DNA of 64,000 nucleotides from Primorskyibacter aestuariivivens (GTDB lineage: Bacteria > Pseudomonadota > Alphaproteobacteria > Rhodobacterales > Rhodobacteraceae): assembly GCF_028023675.1 (NCBI RefSeq), contig NZ_JAQIOZ010000016.1, positions 48,920 to 112,919 on the forward strand, given 5' to 3'. This document shows positions 26,218 through 35,097 of this stretch, one piece after another. Each line of letters opens with the position of its first letter. Position 1 is the first letter of the stretch. A program made the translations under genes and the position numbers. The notes under the pieces are model-generated. The model had not been told where the DNA came from. It saw nothing but the letters and a program-made list of their open reading frames with translations, and made no database searches.

Positions 26218-27087
26218 CTATTCCCGCACCAGCTTCTCATAGCTCTCCGCCATATCCCGCGTGATATCACCCACCTCGAAATGCCAGTCGCCGATTTGGC
26301 GCACTGGGGTGACTTCAGCGGCGGTGCCGGTCAGCCAGCATTGTTCGAACCCTTCCAGTTCCTCGGGCATGATATGGCGTTCATGCACCTTGATCTGGCG
26401 GTCCGTCAGCATGCCGATCACGGTCTGGCGGGTGATGCCGTTGAGGATGCAATCGGGCAGCGGTGTGTGCACCTCGCCATCCTTGACGAAAAAGATATTT
26501 GCGCCGGTCGCCTCGGCCACATAGCCGCGGTAATCCATGAAGAGCGCGTCGGAACAGCCCTTGGCCTCGGCCGCGTGTTTGGACATGGTGCAGATCATGT
26601 AGAGACCCGCCGCCTTGGCCGCTGTCGGGATCGTCTCGGGGCTGGGACGTTTCCATTTGGAGATGTCGAGCTTGGCGCCTTCCATCTTGGCGTCGCCGTA
26701 ATACGCCCCCCATTCCCAGGCCGCGACGGCCATGCGCACCGGGTTGCGCGCCGAGGCGACACCCATGTCTTCGCCCGCGCCGCGCCAGGCCACCGCACGC
26801 ACATAGGCGTCGGTCCAGCCATTGGCCTCTAGCACGTCATACTTGGCCTTTTCGATCTCATCGACGGTATAGGGGATCGGCATGTCCAGCATCTCGCCCG
26901 AGCGCAAGAGCCGCTCGGAATGTTCGCGGGATTTGAAGATCTTGCCATTGTAGCAGCGCTCCCCCTCAAAGACCGAGCTGGCATAATGCAGACCATGGGT
27001 CAGGATATGCACATTCGCATCCCGCCATTCGACCAGCTTGCCGTCCAACCAGATTTTGCCGTCACGATCATCATATGCGCCAGACAT
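26218..27087 (-). CDS. ilvE: Branched-chain amino-acid aminotransferase
   Basis: 289 residues. A class IV PLP transaminase fold: HGLHYASSVFEGERCYNG near residue 31, and EATGANIFFVKDGEVHTP near residue 190, with the usual PLP phosphate-binding region after it. It makes Val, Leu and Ile by transferring an amino group from glutamate to the 2-oxoacids. Divergent from petP across about 160 bp, and followed by its own terminator. ATG 27087 follows GGAGAGCGAC. Confidence 0.93.
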   Translation of the reverse strand: MSGAYDDRDGKIWLDGKLVEWRDANVHILTHGLHYASSVFEGERCYNGKIFKSREHSERLLRSGEMLDMPIPYTVDEIEKAKYDVLEANGWTDAYVRAVAWRGAGEDMGVASARNPVRMAVAAWEWGAYYGDAKMEGAKLDISKWKRPSPETIPTAAKAAGLYMICTMSKHAAEAKGCSDALFMDYRGYVAEATGANIFFVKDGEVHTPLPDCILNGITRQTVIGMLTDRQIKVHERHIMPEELEGFEQCWLTGTAAEVTPVRQIGDWHFEVGDITRDMAESYEKLVRE

Positions 27088-27246
27088 GTCGCTCTCCCTT
27101 GCCGCCGCTTTTCAAATATTGCGCCTGATACGTCCGAACCGGGCATAAAATTGCGCAAAAACTGGGATTCGCTACCAGTTGAGGCTTGGAATGTCAACAA
27201 GGCTGACTTAATGTGACAGCAAGACGTGATGAGGAAGGGTTTGCAC

Positions 27247-27741
27247 ATGGCGGAATCCACCGGAGAGCAGTTGCTGTTTCTGACCGATGAACAGCTCAGG
27301 CAGGGGATCGAGGCCATGTTCTTTGCCTATCGCGGCTTTACCGCAGATCCCGACCGTATCCTTGATGAAATGGCCTATGGTCGCGCGCATCACCGGGCGA
27401 TCCATTTCATCAACTGCGCGCCGGGCACGACGGTCAACAACCTGCTGAATATCCTTGGTGTTACAAAGCAATCGCTGAACCGTGTCTTGCGCCGGTTGAT
27501 CGAAGACGGTCTGGTGGAAAGCAAGGTGGGGCGCATGGACAAACGCGAACGCCACCTGTTTCTGACCGAGGAGGGCAAGGCATTGGAATCCCGTCTGTCT
27601 GACGCACAGCGCGCCCGGATGCGCGCCGCCTATCGCAAGGCCGGCCCCGAGGCGGTGGCCGGGTTCCGGCAGGTGCTGGAGGCGATGATGGACCCCGATA
27701 TGCGCCGCAATTACCACGCGCTGAGGGAGACCAAGACATGA
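27247..27741 (+). CDS. petP: MarR family regulator (PetP-like)
   Basis: 164 residues with a winged-helix region near residues 45-115 (NNLLNILGVTKQSLNRVLRRLIEDGLVE and the wing MDKRERHLFLTEEGK). ATG 27247 is preceded by GAGGAAGGG; ATG 27226 is a poorer start. In Rhodobacter capsulatus a MarR-type petP precedes petR in the same order, which this pair reproduces with a 4-nt overlap, so I call it petP with moderate confidence. Target genes are unknown. The cytochrome bc1 genes that follow in R. capsulatus are not present here. Confidence 0.75.
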   Translation: MAESTGEQLLFLTDEQLRQGIEAMFFAYRGFTADPDRILDEMAYGRAHHRAIHFINCAPGTTVNNLLNILGVTKQSLNRVLRRLIEDGLVESKVGRMDKRERHLFLTEEGKALESRLSDAQRARMRAAYRKAGPEAVAGFRQVLEAMMDPDMRRNYHALRETKT

Positions 27742-28439
27742 TGGACCCCGACGCCCACCTTTTGATTGTCGATGATGATGAGCGCATTCGCGGATTGCTG
27801 CAGAAATTCCTGATCCGCAACGGGTTTCTTGTCAGTGCCGCGCGCGATGCCGCCCATGCGCGGCGCATCCTGTCGGGACTGGATTTCGACCTGATCGTGC
27901 TGGACGTGATGATGCCGGGCGAGGATGGCATCAGCCTGACCCGCGATCTGCGTGAAACCTCCAGCACACCGATCCTTTTGCTGACGGCCAAGGGCGAGAC
28001 CGAGGACCGGATTGCAGGGCTTGAGGCCGGGGCGGATGACTACCTTGTCAAACCGTTCGAGCCCAAGGAATTGCTGCTGCGCATCAACGCGATCCTGCGG
28101 CGTATGCCCGACGCGCCAGAGGACGCGGCCAAGCCGAAGATCCTGTCGCTTGGCCCCATCCGCTATGACATCGAACGGGGTGAGCTTTGGCAGGGCGAAG
28201 ATCAGGTGCGGCTGACGGCGACGGAAAGCCAGTTGATGCGCATCTTTTCTGCCCGCCCGGGCGAGGCGATCACCCGGGCGCAATTGGTCGAGGAACTGGG
28301 CCGCGACGGTGGGCAAAGCCAGGAACGCGCGGTCGATGTGCAGATCACCCGGCTGCGCCGCAAGCTGGAAAGCGACCCGAAACAGCCGCGTTACCTTCAG
28401 ACCGTGCGCGGGGCGGGGTATATGCTCGCGCCCGATTGA
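27738..28439 (+). CDS. petR: OmpR-family response regulator (PetR-like)
   Basis: 233 residues. Receiver: LLIVDDDERIRG, phosphoacceptor Asp in LIVLDVMMPGEDG near residue 55, and Lys in DDYLVKPFEP near residue 105. DNA-binding winged helix in the C-terminal half (QERAVDVQITRLRRKLE). Overlaps petP by 4 nt. In R. capsulatus PetR is needed for growth by respiration and photosynthesis and sits upstream of petABC. Here a creatinase gene follows instead. No histidine kinase is nearby. Confidence 0.85.
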   Translation: MMDPDAHLLIVDDDERIRGLLQKFLIRNGFLVSAARDAAHARRILSGLDFDLIVLDVMMPGEDGISLTRDLRETSSTPILLLTAKGETEDRIAGLEAGADDYLVKPFEPKELLLRINAILRRMPDAPEDAAKPKILSLGPIRYDIERGELWQGEDQVRLTATESQLMRIFSARPGEAITRAQLVEELGRDGGQSQERAVDVQITRLRRKLESDPKQPRYLQTVRGAGYMLAPD

Positions 28440-28603
28440 TGGCCGGGATGGTGGGCAGGACTGCCCACCCTACGAAGGGCTTGCCAGACTCGGCAAAATC
28501 GGCGAAAGGATTGGGCGACCGGGGCGGTGGCGCCGCCCACAGGGTCCATTCCCATATATTTCGTCCTGTACGCCGGGACCTTTCTTTGACGAGAGGGGTC
28601 GCT

Positions 28604-29812
28604 ATGACTGCACGTCCGGAATTCTATCGGTTTCATAATGGTGAAAAGGCCCCGCTTCAGTTTGCTGAGGCGGAATACGAAGCGCGGCTGACGGGCCTTC
28701 GCGCACGCATGGAGGCGCTTGGCTGCGAGGCAGCCGTTTTCACCTCAATGCATAATGTGAGTTACTATTCGGGTTTCACCTATTGCGCGTTTGGCAGACC
28801 CTATGCGCTGGTCGTGACGCCCGAGACGAGCGTGACGATCTCTGCTGGCATTGATGCCGGTCAGCCGTGGCGGCGGTGTTACGGCGACAACATCACCTAT
28901 ACCGATTGGCAGCGGGACAATTATTGGCGCGCAATCGGCTCGGTCACGGGTACGGGCAAGCGGGTCGGCTATGAGAGCGATCACCTGACGCTCTTGAAAA
29001 AGGGCAAGCTGGAGGCGTTTTTGCAGCCCAGCGCCTTGGTCGATCTGTATGAGACGACGATGGTGCAGCGGATGCATAAAAGCGCGGCGGAGCTTGAGAT
29101 GATCCGTGCAGGCGCGGCCGTGGCAGATGTGGGTGGCTATGCCATCCGTGACGCGGTGCGCGAGGGTGCGCGCGAGATCGACGTGGCCATGGCAGGCCGT
29201 GATGCGATGGAGCTGGAGATCGCCAAGCGGTTTCCCGATGCGGAGTATCGCGACACATGGGTCTGGTTCCAGTCGGGGATCAATACCGATGGGGCACATA
29301 ACCCGGTCACCTCGCGGCGCTTGCAGCGCGGTGATATCCTGTCGCTCAATACCTTTCCGATGATCTCGGGCTATTACACCGCGCTGGAACGCACCATGTT
29401 CGTGGGCGAGGTGGATGAGGCCTCCCTGCGCTATTGGGAGGCCAATGTCGGCGCGCATGAGCTGGGGATTTCGCTACTCAAGCCCGGCGCGCGCTGCTCG
29501 GAGGTGACGGCAGAGATCAACGCGTTTTTCGAGGAACGCGACATGCTGCAATACCGGACCTTTGGCTACGGGCACAGCTTTGGCGTACTGTCGCATTACT
29601 ACGGGCGCGAGGCGGGTCTGGAGCTGCGCGAGGATATCGACACAGTGCTGGAGCCGGGCATGGTGATCTCCATGGAGCCGATGCTGACCATTGCGGACGG
29701 TCAGCCCGGGGCCGGGGGATATCGCGAGCATGATATCCTGATCATTACCGAGGATGGGAACGAGAATATCACCGGCTACCCCTATGGGCCCGGGTTCAAT
29801 ATCGTCGGTTAA
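28604..29812 (+). CDS. Creatinase (creatine amidinohydrolase)
   Basis: 402 residues, the same length as Pseudomonas creatinase (403), and closely similar over long stretches: FTSMHNVSYYSGFTYCAFGR near residue 46, WFQSGINTDGAHNPVT near residue 220 holding the catalytic His, and YGHSFGVLSHYYGREAGLEL near residue 320. The fold is M24 'pita bread' but without metal. It hydrolyses creatine to sarcosine and urea in the cytoplasm. ATG 28604 follows GAGAGGGG; the frame upstream of it overlaps petR and is not part of the protein. No creatininase or sarcosine oxidase gene is in the window. Confidence 0.9.
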   Translation: MTARPEFYRFHNGEKAPLQFAEAEYEARLTGLRARMEALGCEAAVFTSMHNVSYYSGFTYCAFGRPYALVVTPETSVTISAGIDAGQPWRRCYGDNITYTDWQRDNYWRAIGSVTGTGKRVGYESDHLTLLKKGKLEAFLQPSALVDLYETTMVQRMHKSAAELEMIRAGAAVADVGGYAIRDAVREGAREIDVAMAGRDAMELEIAKRFPDAEYRDTWVWFQSGINTDGAHNPVTSRRLQRGDILSLNTFPMISGYYTALERTMFVGEVDEASLRYWEANVGAHELGISLLKPGARCSEVTAEINAFFEERDMLQYRTFGYGHSFGVLSHYYGREAGLELREDIDTVLEPGMVISMEPMLTIADGQPGAGGYREHDILIITEDGNENITGYPYGPGFNIVG

Positions 29813-29824
29813 AGGTCGTTGGTT

Positions 29825-29877
29825 AAAGCGCAATTCCGGACGCAAAACCGGTATCCACTTTTGCTGGAAATGCTTTA
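29825..29877. repeat. Alphaproteobacterial intergenic palindrome-like repeat
   Basis: AAAGCGCAATTCCGGACGC … TTTTGCTGGAAATGCTTTA: imperfectly complementary ends and the ACGCAAAACCGG / CCACTTTTGC core I remember from dispersed intergenic repeats in Rhizobiales and Rhodobacterales. It fills the gap between creatinase and the EamA gene and overlaps that gene's stop codon. Confidence 0.45.
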
Positions 29878-30792
29878 GCCCATCGGCGTCAGCTTGGGGC
29901 GCGCCTTGCCGCGTTGCAGCCCAAGCTGACGCTCGCGCCAGATGATGAGGACACCAGCGGCCATGACGATGACAGAGCCCATTATCGTCGCCGTAGTGGG
30001 CACCTCGGCAAAGACCACATAGCCCACGATCACCGCGAACAGCATCGAAGCGTAATCGAAGGGCGCCAGCACACCGGCCGGCGCGAAACGGTAGGACAGC
30101 GTCAGGAAGATTTGTCCGATACCGCCGAAAACCCCGGCTCCGATCAGCATCGCCGCCTCGGGCAGCGAGGGCACTGTCCAGCCAAAAGGCAGCGTGAAAA
30201 GCGACAAGACGCTGGCGGTCAGCATGAAATAGAAGACGACAGCCGAGGGGTGCTCGGTCTGGACAAGACGCCGGATATGGACCTGTGCCAGCGACCGCAG
30301 CGCGGCCGAAATGAGCATGGCCACCGCGCCGATCATGGCAAGGCGGTCAAGGTCTGCGCCGAAGCTGAGCCTTGGCCAGAGGATCACCAACACGCCGATC
30401 AGTCCGATACCCACGGCAGAGAGGCGGAACATCCGCACCTGTTCGCCCAGCAGAAGCGCAGCGAGGATCACCGTAATGAGCGGTGAGGCAAAGCCGATGG
30501 CGGTGACCTCGGGCAGCGGCAGAAGCCCGAGCGCGGTAAAGCCCAGCCCCATGGCCGAGACGCCGATCACCCCGCGCCAGACATGGCCCATGGGGTTTCG
30601 GGTGCGCAGCCCCGTAGAGAGCTCGCCCTTGAGCATCAGCCAGACAATGATGACCGGCAGGGCAAAGGCCGAGCGGAAGAATACCGCCTCGCCCGGCGGC
30701 ACAGCGTCGGACGTGGCCTTGATGAGCGAGGCCATGATTGTGAAGACCGCCAGGGCGATGAGTTTGAGCGCGATGCCACGACCGGTTTGCAT
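29875..30792 (-). CDS. DMT superfamily (EamA) transporter
   Basis: 305 residues of mostly hydrophobic sequence with about ten predicted transmembrane helices in two five-helix repeats, as expected for the EamA/RhaT group. The first helix (LIALAVFTIMASLIKATSDA) and the PEVTAIGFASPLITVILAALLL repeat segment are typical. Substrate not deducible; relatives export amino acids, metabolites or S-adenosylmethionine. ATG 30792 overlaps no gene; the transporter runs opposite to matB, divergent across 160 bp. Confidence 0.85.
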   Translation of the reverse strand: MQTGRGIALKLIALAVFTIMASLIKATSDAVPPGEAVFFRSAFALPVIIVWLMLKGELSTGLRTRNPMGHVWRGVIGVSAMGLGFTALGLLPLPEVTAIGFASPLITVILAALLLGEQVRMFRLSAVGIGLIGVLVILWPRLSFGADLDRLAMIGAVAMLISAALRSLAQVHIRRLVQTEHPSAVVFYFMLTASVLSLFTLPFGWTVPSLPEAAMLIGAGVFGGIGQIFLTLSYRFAPAGVLAPFDYASMLFAVIVGYVVFAEVPTTATIMGSVIVMAAGVLIIWRERQLGLQRGKARPKLTPMG

Positions 30793-30852
30793 GAGGCTTG
30801 TCTGCGCCTGTTTCGCGCAAAGGTCAAATGGGGGCGCTTGTGGCGGATTGCG

Positions 30853-30890
30853 GGAGCCTCCGGCGGGAGTTTATCTGGCAAGATGAAGAC
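30853..30890 (-). repeat. Dispersed 3'-flank element, diverged copy 4
   Basis: Read on the minus strand: GTCTTCATCTTGCCAGATAA then ACTCCCGCCGGAGGC. Same architecture as 8177 and 16871 (CTTC, then a short AT-rich part, then ACTCC and a GC stem). It lies in the divergent gap before matB. Confidence 0.3.
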
Positions 30891-30952
30891 GGGGGATGCT
30901 TGCACTTCCATGGATGGGCTGGGATGAAAACAGAGGATTTCTGGAGGGTCGC

Positions 30953-32449
30953 ATGAGCAATCACTTGATCGACGCGTTGAAAGGCGCAAGCGCCAGGGCG
31001 CCGGAACGTGTCTTTGCCATGAATGCCGAGGGCGCGGCTTTGTGCAGTTTTGGCGAACTGTTCGACGGCGCGGCCCGACTGGCGGGCGTGTTGCAGCGCG
31101 CAGGCGTGCAGCCCGGCGACCGGGTGGCGGTGCAGGTGGCCAAGACGCTGGAGGCGGTGCAGCTTTATCTTGGGACGGTTATGGCGGGAGGTGTGTTTCT
31201 GCCGCTCAACACCGCCTATACGACGGATGAGGTGGCGTATTTCGTGGGGGATGCGGAACCGCGTGTGCTGGTCTGTGATCCGGAGCGGGCCGGGGATTTG
31301 GCGGGTATTGCCGGGGATGCGCGGGTTTTGACGCTGGATGCGGGCGGCAAGGGCAGCCTGTTTGACGATCTGGGCGACCCGGTGGAGCCGGTGGCGCGGG
31401 GGGCCGGTGATCTGGCGGCGATCCTTTACACGTCGGGCACCACGGGGCGCAGCAAGGGGGCTATGCTGAGCCATGCCAATCTGGCCAGCAATTCGGAGAC
31501 CCTGCGCGATCTGTGGCGGTTTACCTCGGATGATGTGCTGATCCATGCGCTGCCGATCTTTCACACCCATGGGCTCTTCGTGGCGACCAATGTGGCGCTT
31601 CTGGCGGGGGCGCAGGTGGTGTTCCTCCCCGGTTTTGATGCCGATGCGATCCTGCAGGCCATGCCACACGCCACGGCGCTCATGGGCGTGCCGACATTCT
31701 ATACCCGGCTTTTGGCGGATGACCGGCTGGGCCGGGACCGTGCGGCCAATATGCGGCTGTTCATTTCCGGCTCTGCGCCGCTTTTGGCATCGACCCATGA
31801 GGAATGGGAGGCACGGACCGGTCATCGTATTCTGGAACGCTACGGCATGACCGAGACGAATATGAGCACGTCCAACCCCTATGAAGGGGAACGGCGGGCC
31901 GGGACCGTGGGCTTTCCGCTGCCGGGGGTGGAATTGCGCATCATGGATGGCGAGGCCGAGGTGGCGCAGGGCGAGATCGGGGTGATCGAAGTGCGTGGGC
32001 CGAATGTGTTTCAGGGCTATTGGCAGATGCCGGAGAAAACAGCGGAAGAGCTGCGCCCCGATGGGTGGTTCATCACCGGGGATCAGGCCTTTGTCGATGC
32101 GGAGGGGTACGTGACCATCGTGGGGCGCGAGAAGGACATGGTGATCTCGGGCGGGTTCAACGTGTACCCGAAAGAGGTTGAGGGGCTGATCGACGCGCTT
32201 CCTGGGGTCAAGGAGAGCGCTGTGATCGGTGTGCCGCATCCGGATTTCGGTGAGGCGGTGGTGGCCGTGGTGGTACCGGATGGATCAGGCGCAGTGCCGG
32301 ATGTGGGCGCGGCGCTGGCGGGCAAGCTGGCGAAGTTCAAACAGCCCAAGCGGGTGATCGTGCTGGACGAGTTGCCGCGCAACACCATGGGTAAGGTGCA
32401 GAAGAAGGCGCTGCGCGAGGAATATGCGGGGCTGTTTGAGCCCTCGTGA
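30953..32449 (+). CDS. matB: Malonyl-CoA synthetase
   Basis: 498 residues of the ANL adenylating family. ATP motif LYTSGTTGRSKGAMLSHANL near residue 165, IHALPIFHTHGLF, YGMTETNMSTSNPYEGER near residue 300 and the C-terminal hinge/lysine GKVQKKAL near residue 482. The MatB hallmarks (LFISGSAPLL, TNMSTSNPY) match the Rhizobium and Rhodopseudomonas enzymes. It makes malonyl-CoA from malonate, CoA and ATP. ATG 30953 follows CTGGAGGG; a frame opening at 30896 is not part of it. No MatA decarboxylase or MatC carrier gene is nearby. GTGA overlaps the following sigma-factor frame. Confidence 0.9.
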   Translation: MSNHLIDALKGASARAPERVFAMNAEGAALCSFGELFDGAARLAGVLQRAGVQPGDRVAVQVAKTLEAVQLYLGTVMAGGVFLPLNTAYTTDEVAYFVGDAEPRVLVCDPERAGDLAGIAGDARVLTLDAGGKGSLFDDLGDPVEPVARGAGDLAAILYTSGTTGRSKGAMLSHANLASNSETLRDLWRFTSDDVLIHALPIFHTHGLFVATNVALLAGAQVVFLPGFDADAILQAMPHATALMGVPTFYTRLLADDRLGRDRAANMRLFISGSAPLLASTHEEWEARTGHRILERYGMTETNMSTSNPYEGERRAGTVGFPLPGVELRIMDGEAEVAQGEIGVIEVRGPNVFQGYWQMPEKTAEELRPDGWFITGDQAFVDAEGYVTIVGREKDMVISGGFNVYPKEVEGLIDALPGVKESAVIGVPHPDFGEAVVAVVVPDGSGAVPDVGAALAGKLAKFKQPKRVIVLDELPRNTMGKVQKKALREEYAGLFEPS

Positions 32450-32505
32450 GATTTTTTTCCCGTTCACGCCAAGGATCGTCCCCTGAGCCGCGTCCTACAG
32501 AAGAC

Positions 32506-33042
32506 ATGCGCGATATGGTGAGTGATGAGACATTGGCGCTGGCTGCCGCAGATGGGGACGCAGAGGCGTTTTCCCAACTGCTGAGCCGCGTCTATGACCG
32601 GGTCTTTGCGCTTGGCTTCAGGCTGACCGGCAGCCGGGCCGAGGCGGAGGATCTGACGCAGGATATCTGTGCCGCGTTGCCGGGCAAGCTGCGCGGCTTT
32701 GACGGACGGGCGCGGCTGACCACGTGGCTCTATCGCGTGGTGGTGAATGCCGCCCATGACCGGCGGCGGCGCGCGGCGTCCCATGCGCGGGCGGTTGAGG
32801 GCTGGGGCGATGTGGAGCTGGCGCGGCGGGCCGAGGCGGACCAGACACGAGAGCAGCTGGGCTGGCTGGCGGAGGCGATGCAGGCCCTGCCCGACGATCT
32901 GCGCGAAACGCTGGTGCTGGTGCTGGAACCGCTCTCCCACGCAGAGGTGGCGCAGATCCAGGGTATTTCCGAGGGCACGGTGAGCTGGCGCATGTCAGAG
33001 ATACGCAAGCGTCTCAGGGCGCTGAAGGAGGCAGAGACATGA
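32506..33042 (+). CDS. ECF-type RNA polymerase sigma factor
   Basis: 178 residues from ATG 32506, or 198 from a GTG at 32446 that overlaps the matB stop. Region 2 (LLSRVYDRVFALGFRLTGSRAEAEDLTQDICAAL) and region 4 (ALPDDLRETLVLVLEPLSHAEVAQIQGISEGTVSWRMSEIRKRLR) are clear. It directs polymerase to a dedicated regulon. The stop overlaps the ATG of the VWA gene by 4 nt, so the pair is translationally coupled and a regulatory link is likely. I cannot classify its ECF group. Confidence 0.85.
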   Translation: MRDMVSDETLALAAADGDAEAFSQLLSRVYDRVFALGFRLTGSRAEAEDLTQDICAALPGKLRGFDGRARLTTWLYRVVVNAAHDRRRRAASHARAVEGWGDVELARRAEADQTREQLGWLAEAMQALPDDLRETLVLVLEPLSHAEVAQIQGISEGTVSWRMSEIRKRLRALKEAET

Positions 33043-35003
33043 GCGACGAATTCGACAAGCTGGCGCAGTCCTTGCGCGCGGCGACCCCGTCGCCGGATGA
33101 GACGCGCAAGGCCGCCAATATCGCGGAGGCGGAAAAAATCTTTGCCGCGTCCCAAGGATCGCGGGACAGCGCCCGTCAAACTCTCGAACGCCCAAAGAGG
33201 GGCGTGTTGATGAGAGGTCTTGATGTCATGCTGAAATCCCTGTCCCCGCGCGCCGCATTGGGTGCCACCACCGCGATTGCCCTTGTCGGTGTCGCGCTGA
33301 TCCTGCCGACTTTGGAGGTCGGCGCGCCGGAAGTTGTGCGCGATGTGCCAAAGCCCGTGTCCTCCATGGACGCCCCGTTGGAAGAAGCCTTGGCCACACC
33401 GCGGCAAAAATCGACCGGCACCGCCACGGGCGGGTTGATGTCGATGGAACCCGCCCCGGCACCAGCGCCATCTGCGGATTTCGAGTTCGAAGTGATGAAT
33501 GTTGCGCCCGGCGGGAACAACGGCACGGTGCGCATGTATTCGGGGCAGCCTGCGGCAGAGCTGGGCGATGTGCAGATGCGCGCGCCACTGGTGGACCAGT
33601 TCTACGCGCCCGAAAGCACGTCCGAGGCCTATCCTGAGGCCGAAACCAACCCGCTCAAGGTGACGGTAGAGGACCCGGTATCGACCTTTTCGATCGACGT
33701 TGACACCGCCGCATGGTCGGTCCTGCGCAACATGATCGAAGCGGGGCAATTGCCCGCGCCCGAGACTGTGCGGATCGAGGAGATGGTGAATTATTTCCCC
33801 TATGATTATCCCGCGCCCGGCGAGGGATCTGCGTTTCGCACCGGCGTGACCGTGGCCGACACGCCGTGGAACGCGCATACGCGGCTCGTGCATATCGGCA
33901 TTCAGGGTGCCCTGCCCGATGTCGAAGATCGCCCGCCGCTGAACCTTGTTTTTCTGGTGGATGTGTCGGGGTCGATGGATGATCCGCGCAAGCTGCCGCT
34001 ATTGAAACAATCCTTGCGGCTGATGCTGGGGGAATTGCGCCCCGAGGATGAGGTGGCGATTGTCACCTATGCGGGGGCGTCCGGTGTAGCGCTGGAGCCG
34101 ACCCGTGCCGGGGACCGTGCGACGATCCTTGCTGCTCTGGACGGTCTTGGCGCGGGCGGTGGCACGGCGGGTCAGGCCGGGCTGCAGGAGGCCTATGCGC
34201 TGGCCGAAAAGATGTCTGAGGACGGCGAGGTAAGCCGGGTGTTGCTGGCCACGGATGGCGATTTCAACATCGGGCTGCATGACCCGGATGCGCTCAAAGA
34301 GTTTATCGCCGACAAGCGCGAGACCGGCACCTATCTGAGCGTTCTGGGCTTTGGCCGTGGCAATCTGGATGACGCTTTGATGCAGGCGCTGGCGCAGAAC
34401 GGCAATGGCATGGCGGCCTATATTGATACGTTGAGCGAGGCGCAGAAAGTGCTGGTGGATCAACTCACCGGTGCGCTGTTTCCGATTGCCGACGATGTGA
34501 AGATCCAGGTGGAGTTCAACCCGGCGCAGGTCGCTGAATATCGGCTGATTGGCTATGAAACCCGGGCACTCAAGCGCGAGGATTTCAACAATGACAAGGT
34601 GGATGCCGGTGATATCGGCGCGGGCCATCAAGTCACCGCGATTTACGAGGTCACGCCGGTGGGCAGCCCCGCGCGGCTGACAGATCCGCTGCGCTATCAG
34701 GCCACGGCCGATGCGGGCAGTGACGAGCTGGGGTTCCTGCGCCTGCGTTACAAGGCACCGGGCGCGGCAGAGAGCCGTTTGATCGAAACGCCCATCGTCG
34801 AAGGCAGCGAGACCACGGATGACATGCGCTTTGCCTTTGCCATCGCGGGCTTTGGCCAGCTCTTGCGCGGCGGGGAGTATACCGGCCAGTGGGATTACGG
34901 CGATGCGGTGGCTCTGGCCAATGGCGCCAAGGGGGGCGACCCGTTTGGCTACCGCGCCGAGGCGCTGCGGCTGATGCGTCTGGTCGGGACGATGGCAGAA
35001 TAG
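33039..35003 (+). CDS. VWA-domain (YfbK-like) protein with N-terminal transmembrane segment
   Basis: 654 residues. A soluble N-terminus with charged helices (residues 1-65) leads to a hydrophobic segment at 70-90 (AALGATTAIALVGVALIL), probably one membrane anchor; the position is right for a short anti-sigma-like domain. Then come a VWF_N-type region near 205-300, a VWA domain with the MIDAS motif DVSGSM near 310, and a C-terminal DUF3520-like part (to 650). This is the YfbK architecture. It is co-translated with the ECF sigma factor; sensing or sequestering it at the membrane is inferred, not shown. Confidence 0.82.
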   Translation: MSDEFDKLAQSLRAATPSPDETRKAANIAEAEKIFAASQGSRDSARQTLERPKRGVLMRGLDVMLKSLSPRAALGATTAIALVGVALILPTLEVGAPEVVRDVPKPVSSMDAPLEEALATPRQKSTGTATGGLMSMEPAPAPAPSADFEFEVMNVAPGGNNGTVRMYSGQPAAELGDVQMRAPLVDQFYAPESTSEAYPEAETNPLKVTVEDPVSTFSIDVDTAAWSVLRNMIEAGQLPAPETVRIEEMVNYFPYDYPAPGEGSAFRTGVTVADTPWNAHTRLVHIGIQGALPDVEDRPPLNLVFLVDVSGSMDDPRKLPLLKQSLRLMLGELRPEDEVAIVTYAGASGVALEPTRAGDRATILAALDGLGAGGGTAGQAGLQEAYALAEKMSEDGEVSRVLLATDGDFNIGLHDPDALKEFIADKRETGTYLSVLGFGRGNLDDALMQALAQNGNGMAAYIDTLSEAQKVLVDQLTGALFPIADDVKIQVEFNPAQVAEYRLIGYETRALKREDFNNDKVDAGDIGAGHQVTAIYEVTPVGSPARLTDPLRYQATADAGSDELGFLRLRYKAPGAAESRLIETPIVEGSETTDDMRFAFAIAGFGQLLRGGEYTGQWDYGDAVALANGAKGGDPFGYRAEALRLMRLVGTMAE

Positions 35004-35047
35004 GACGCCCTGACCGCTCGAGGTCAGTAAATTTTAGCATGTGATGA

Positions 35048-35070
35048 CCCCCGGACCATCGGCCCGGGGG
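35048..35070. terminator. Possible bidirectional hairpin between two convergent genes
   Basis: Stem CCCCCGG (35048-35054) / CCGGGGG (35064-35070) between the VWA stop and the small secreted gene. Weak case: no T-run follows on either strand. Confidence 0.3.
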
Positions 35071-35097
35071 CGAATTGACGTGAAATAGATGGTTTTA

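Noticed and set aside
28187..28603. N-terminal extension of creatinase
   Set aside because: Overlaps petR and the intergenic region; the Pseudomonas-sized protein with its own ribosome site begins at 28604.
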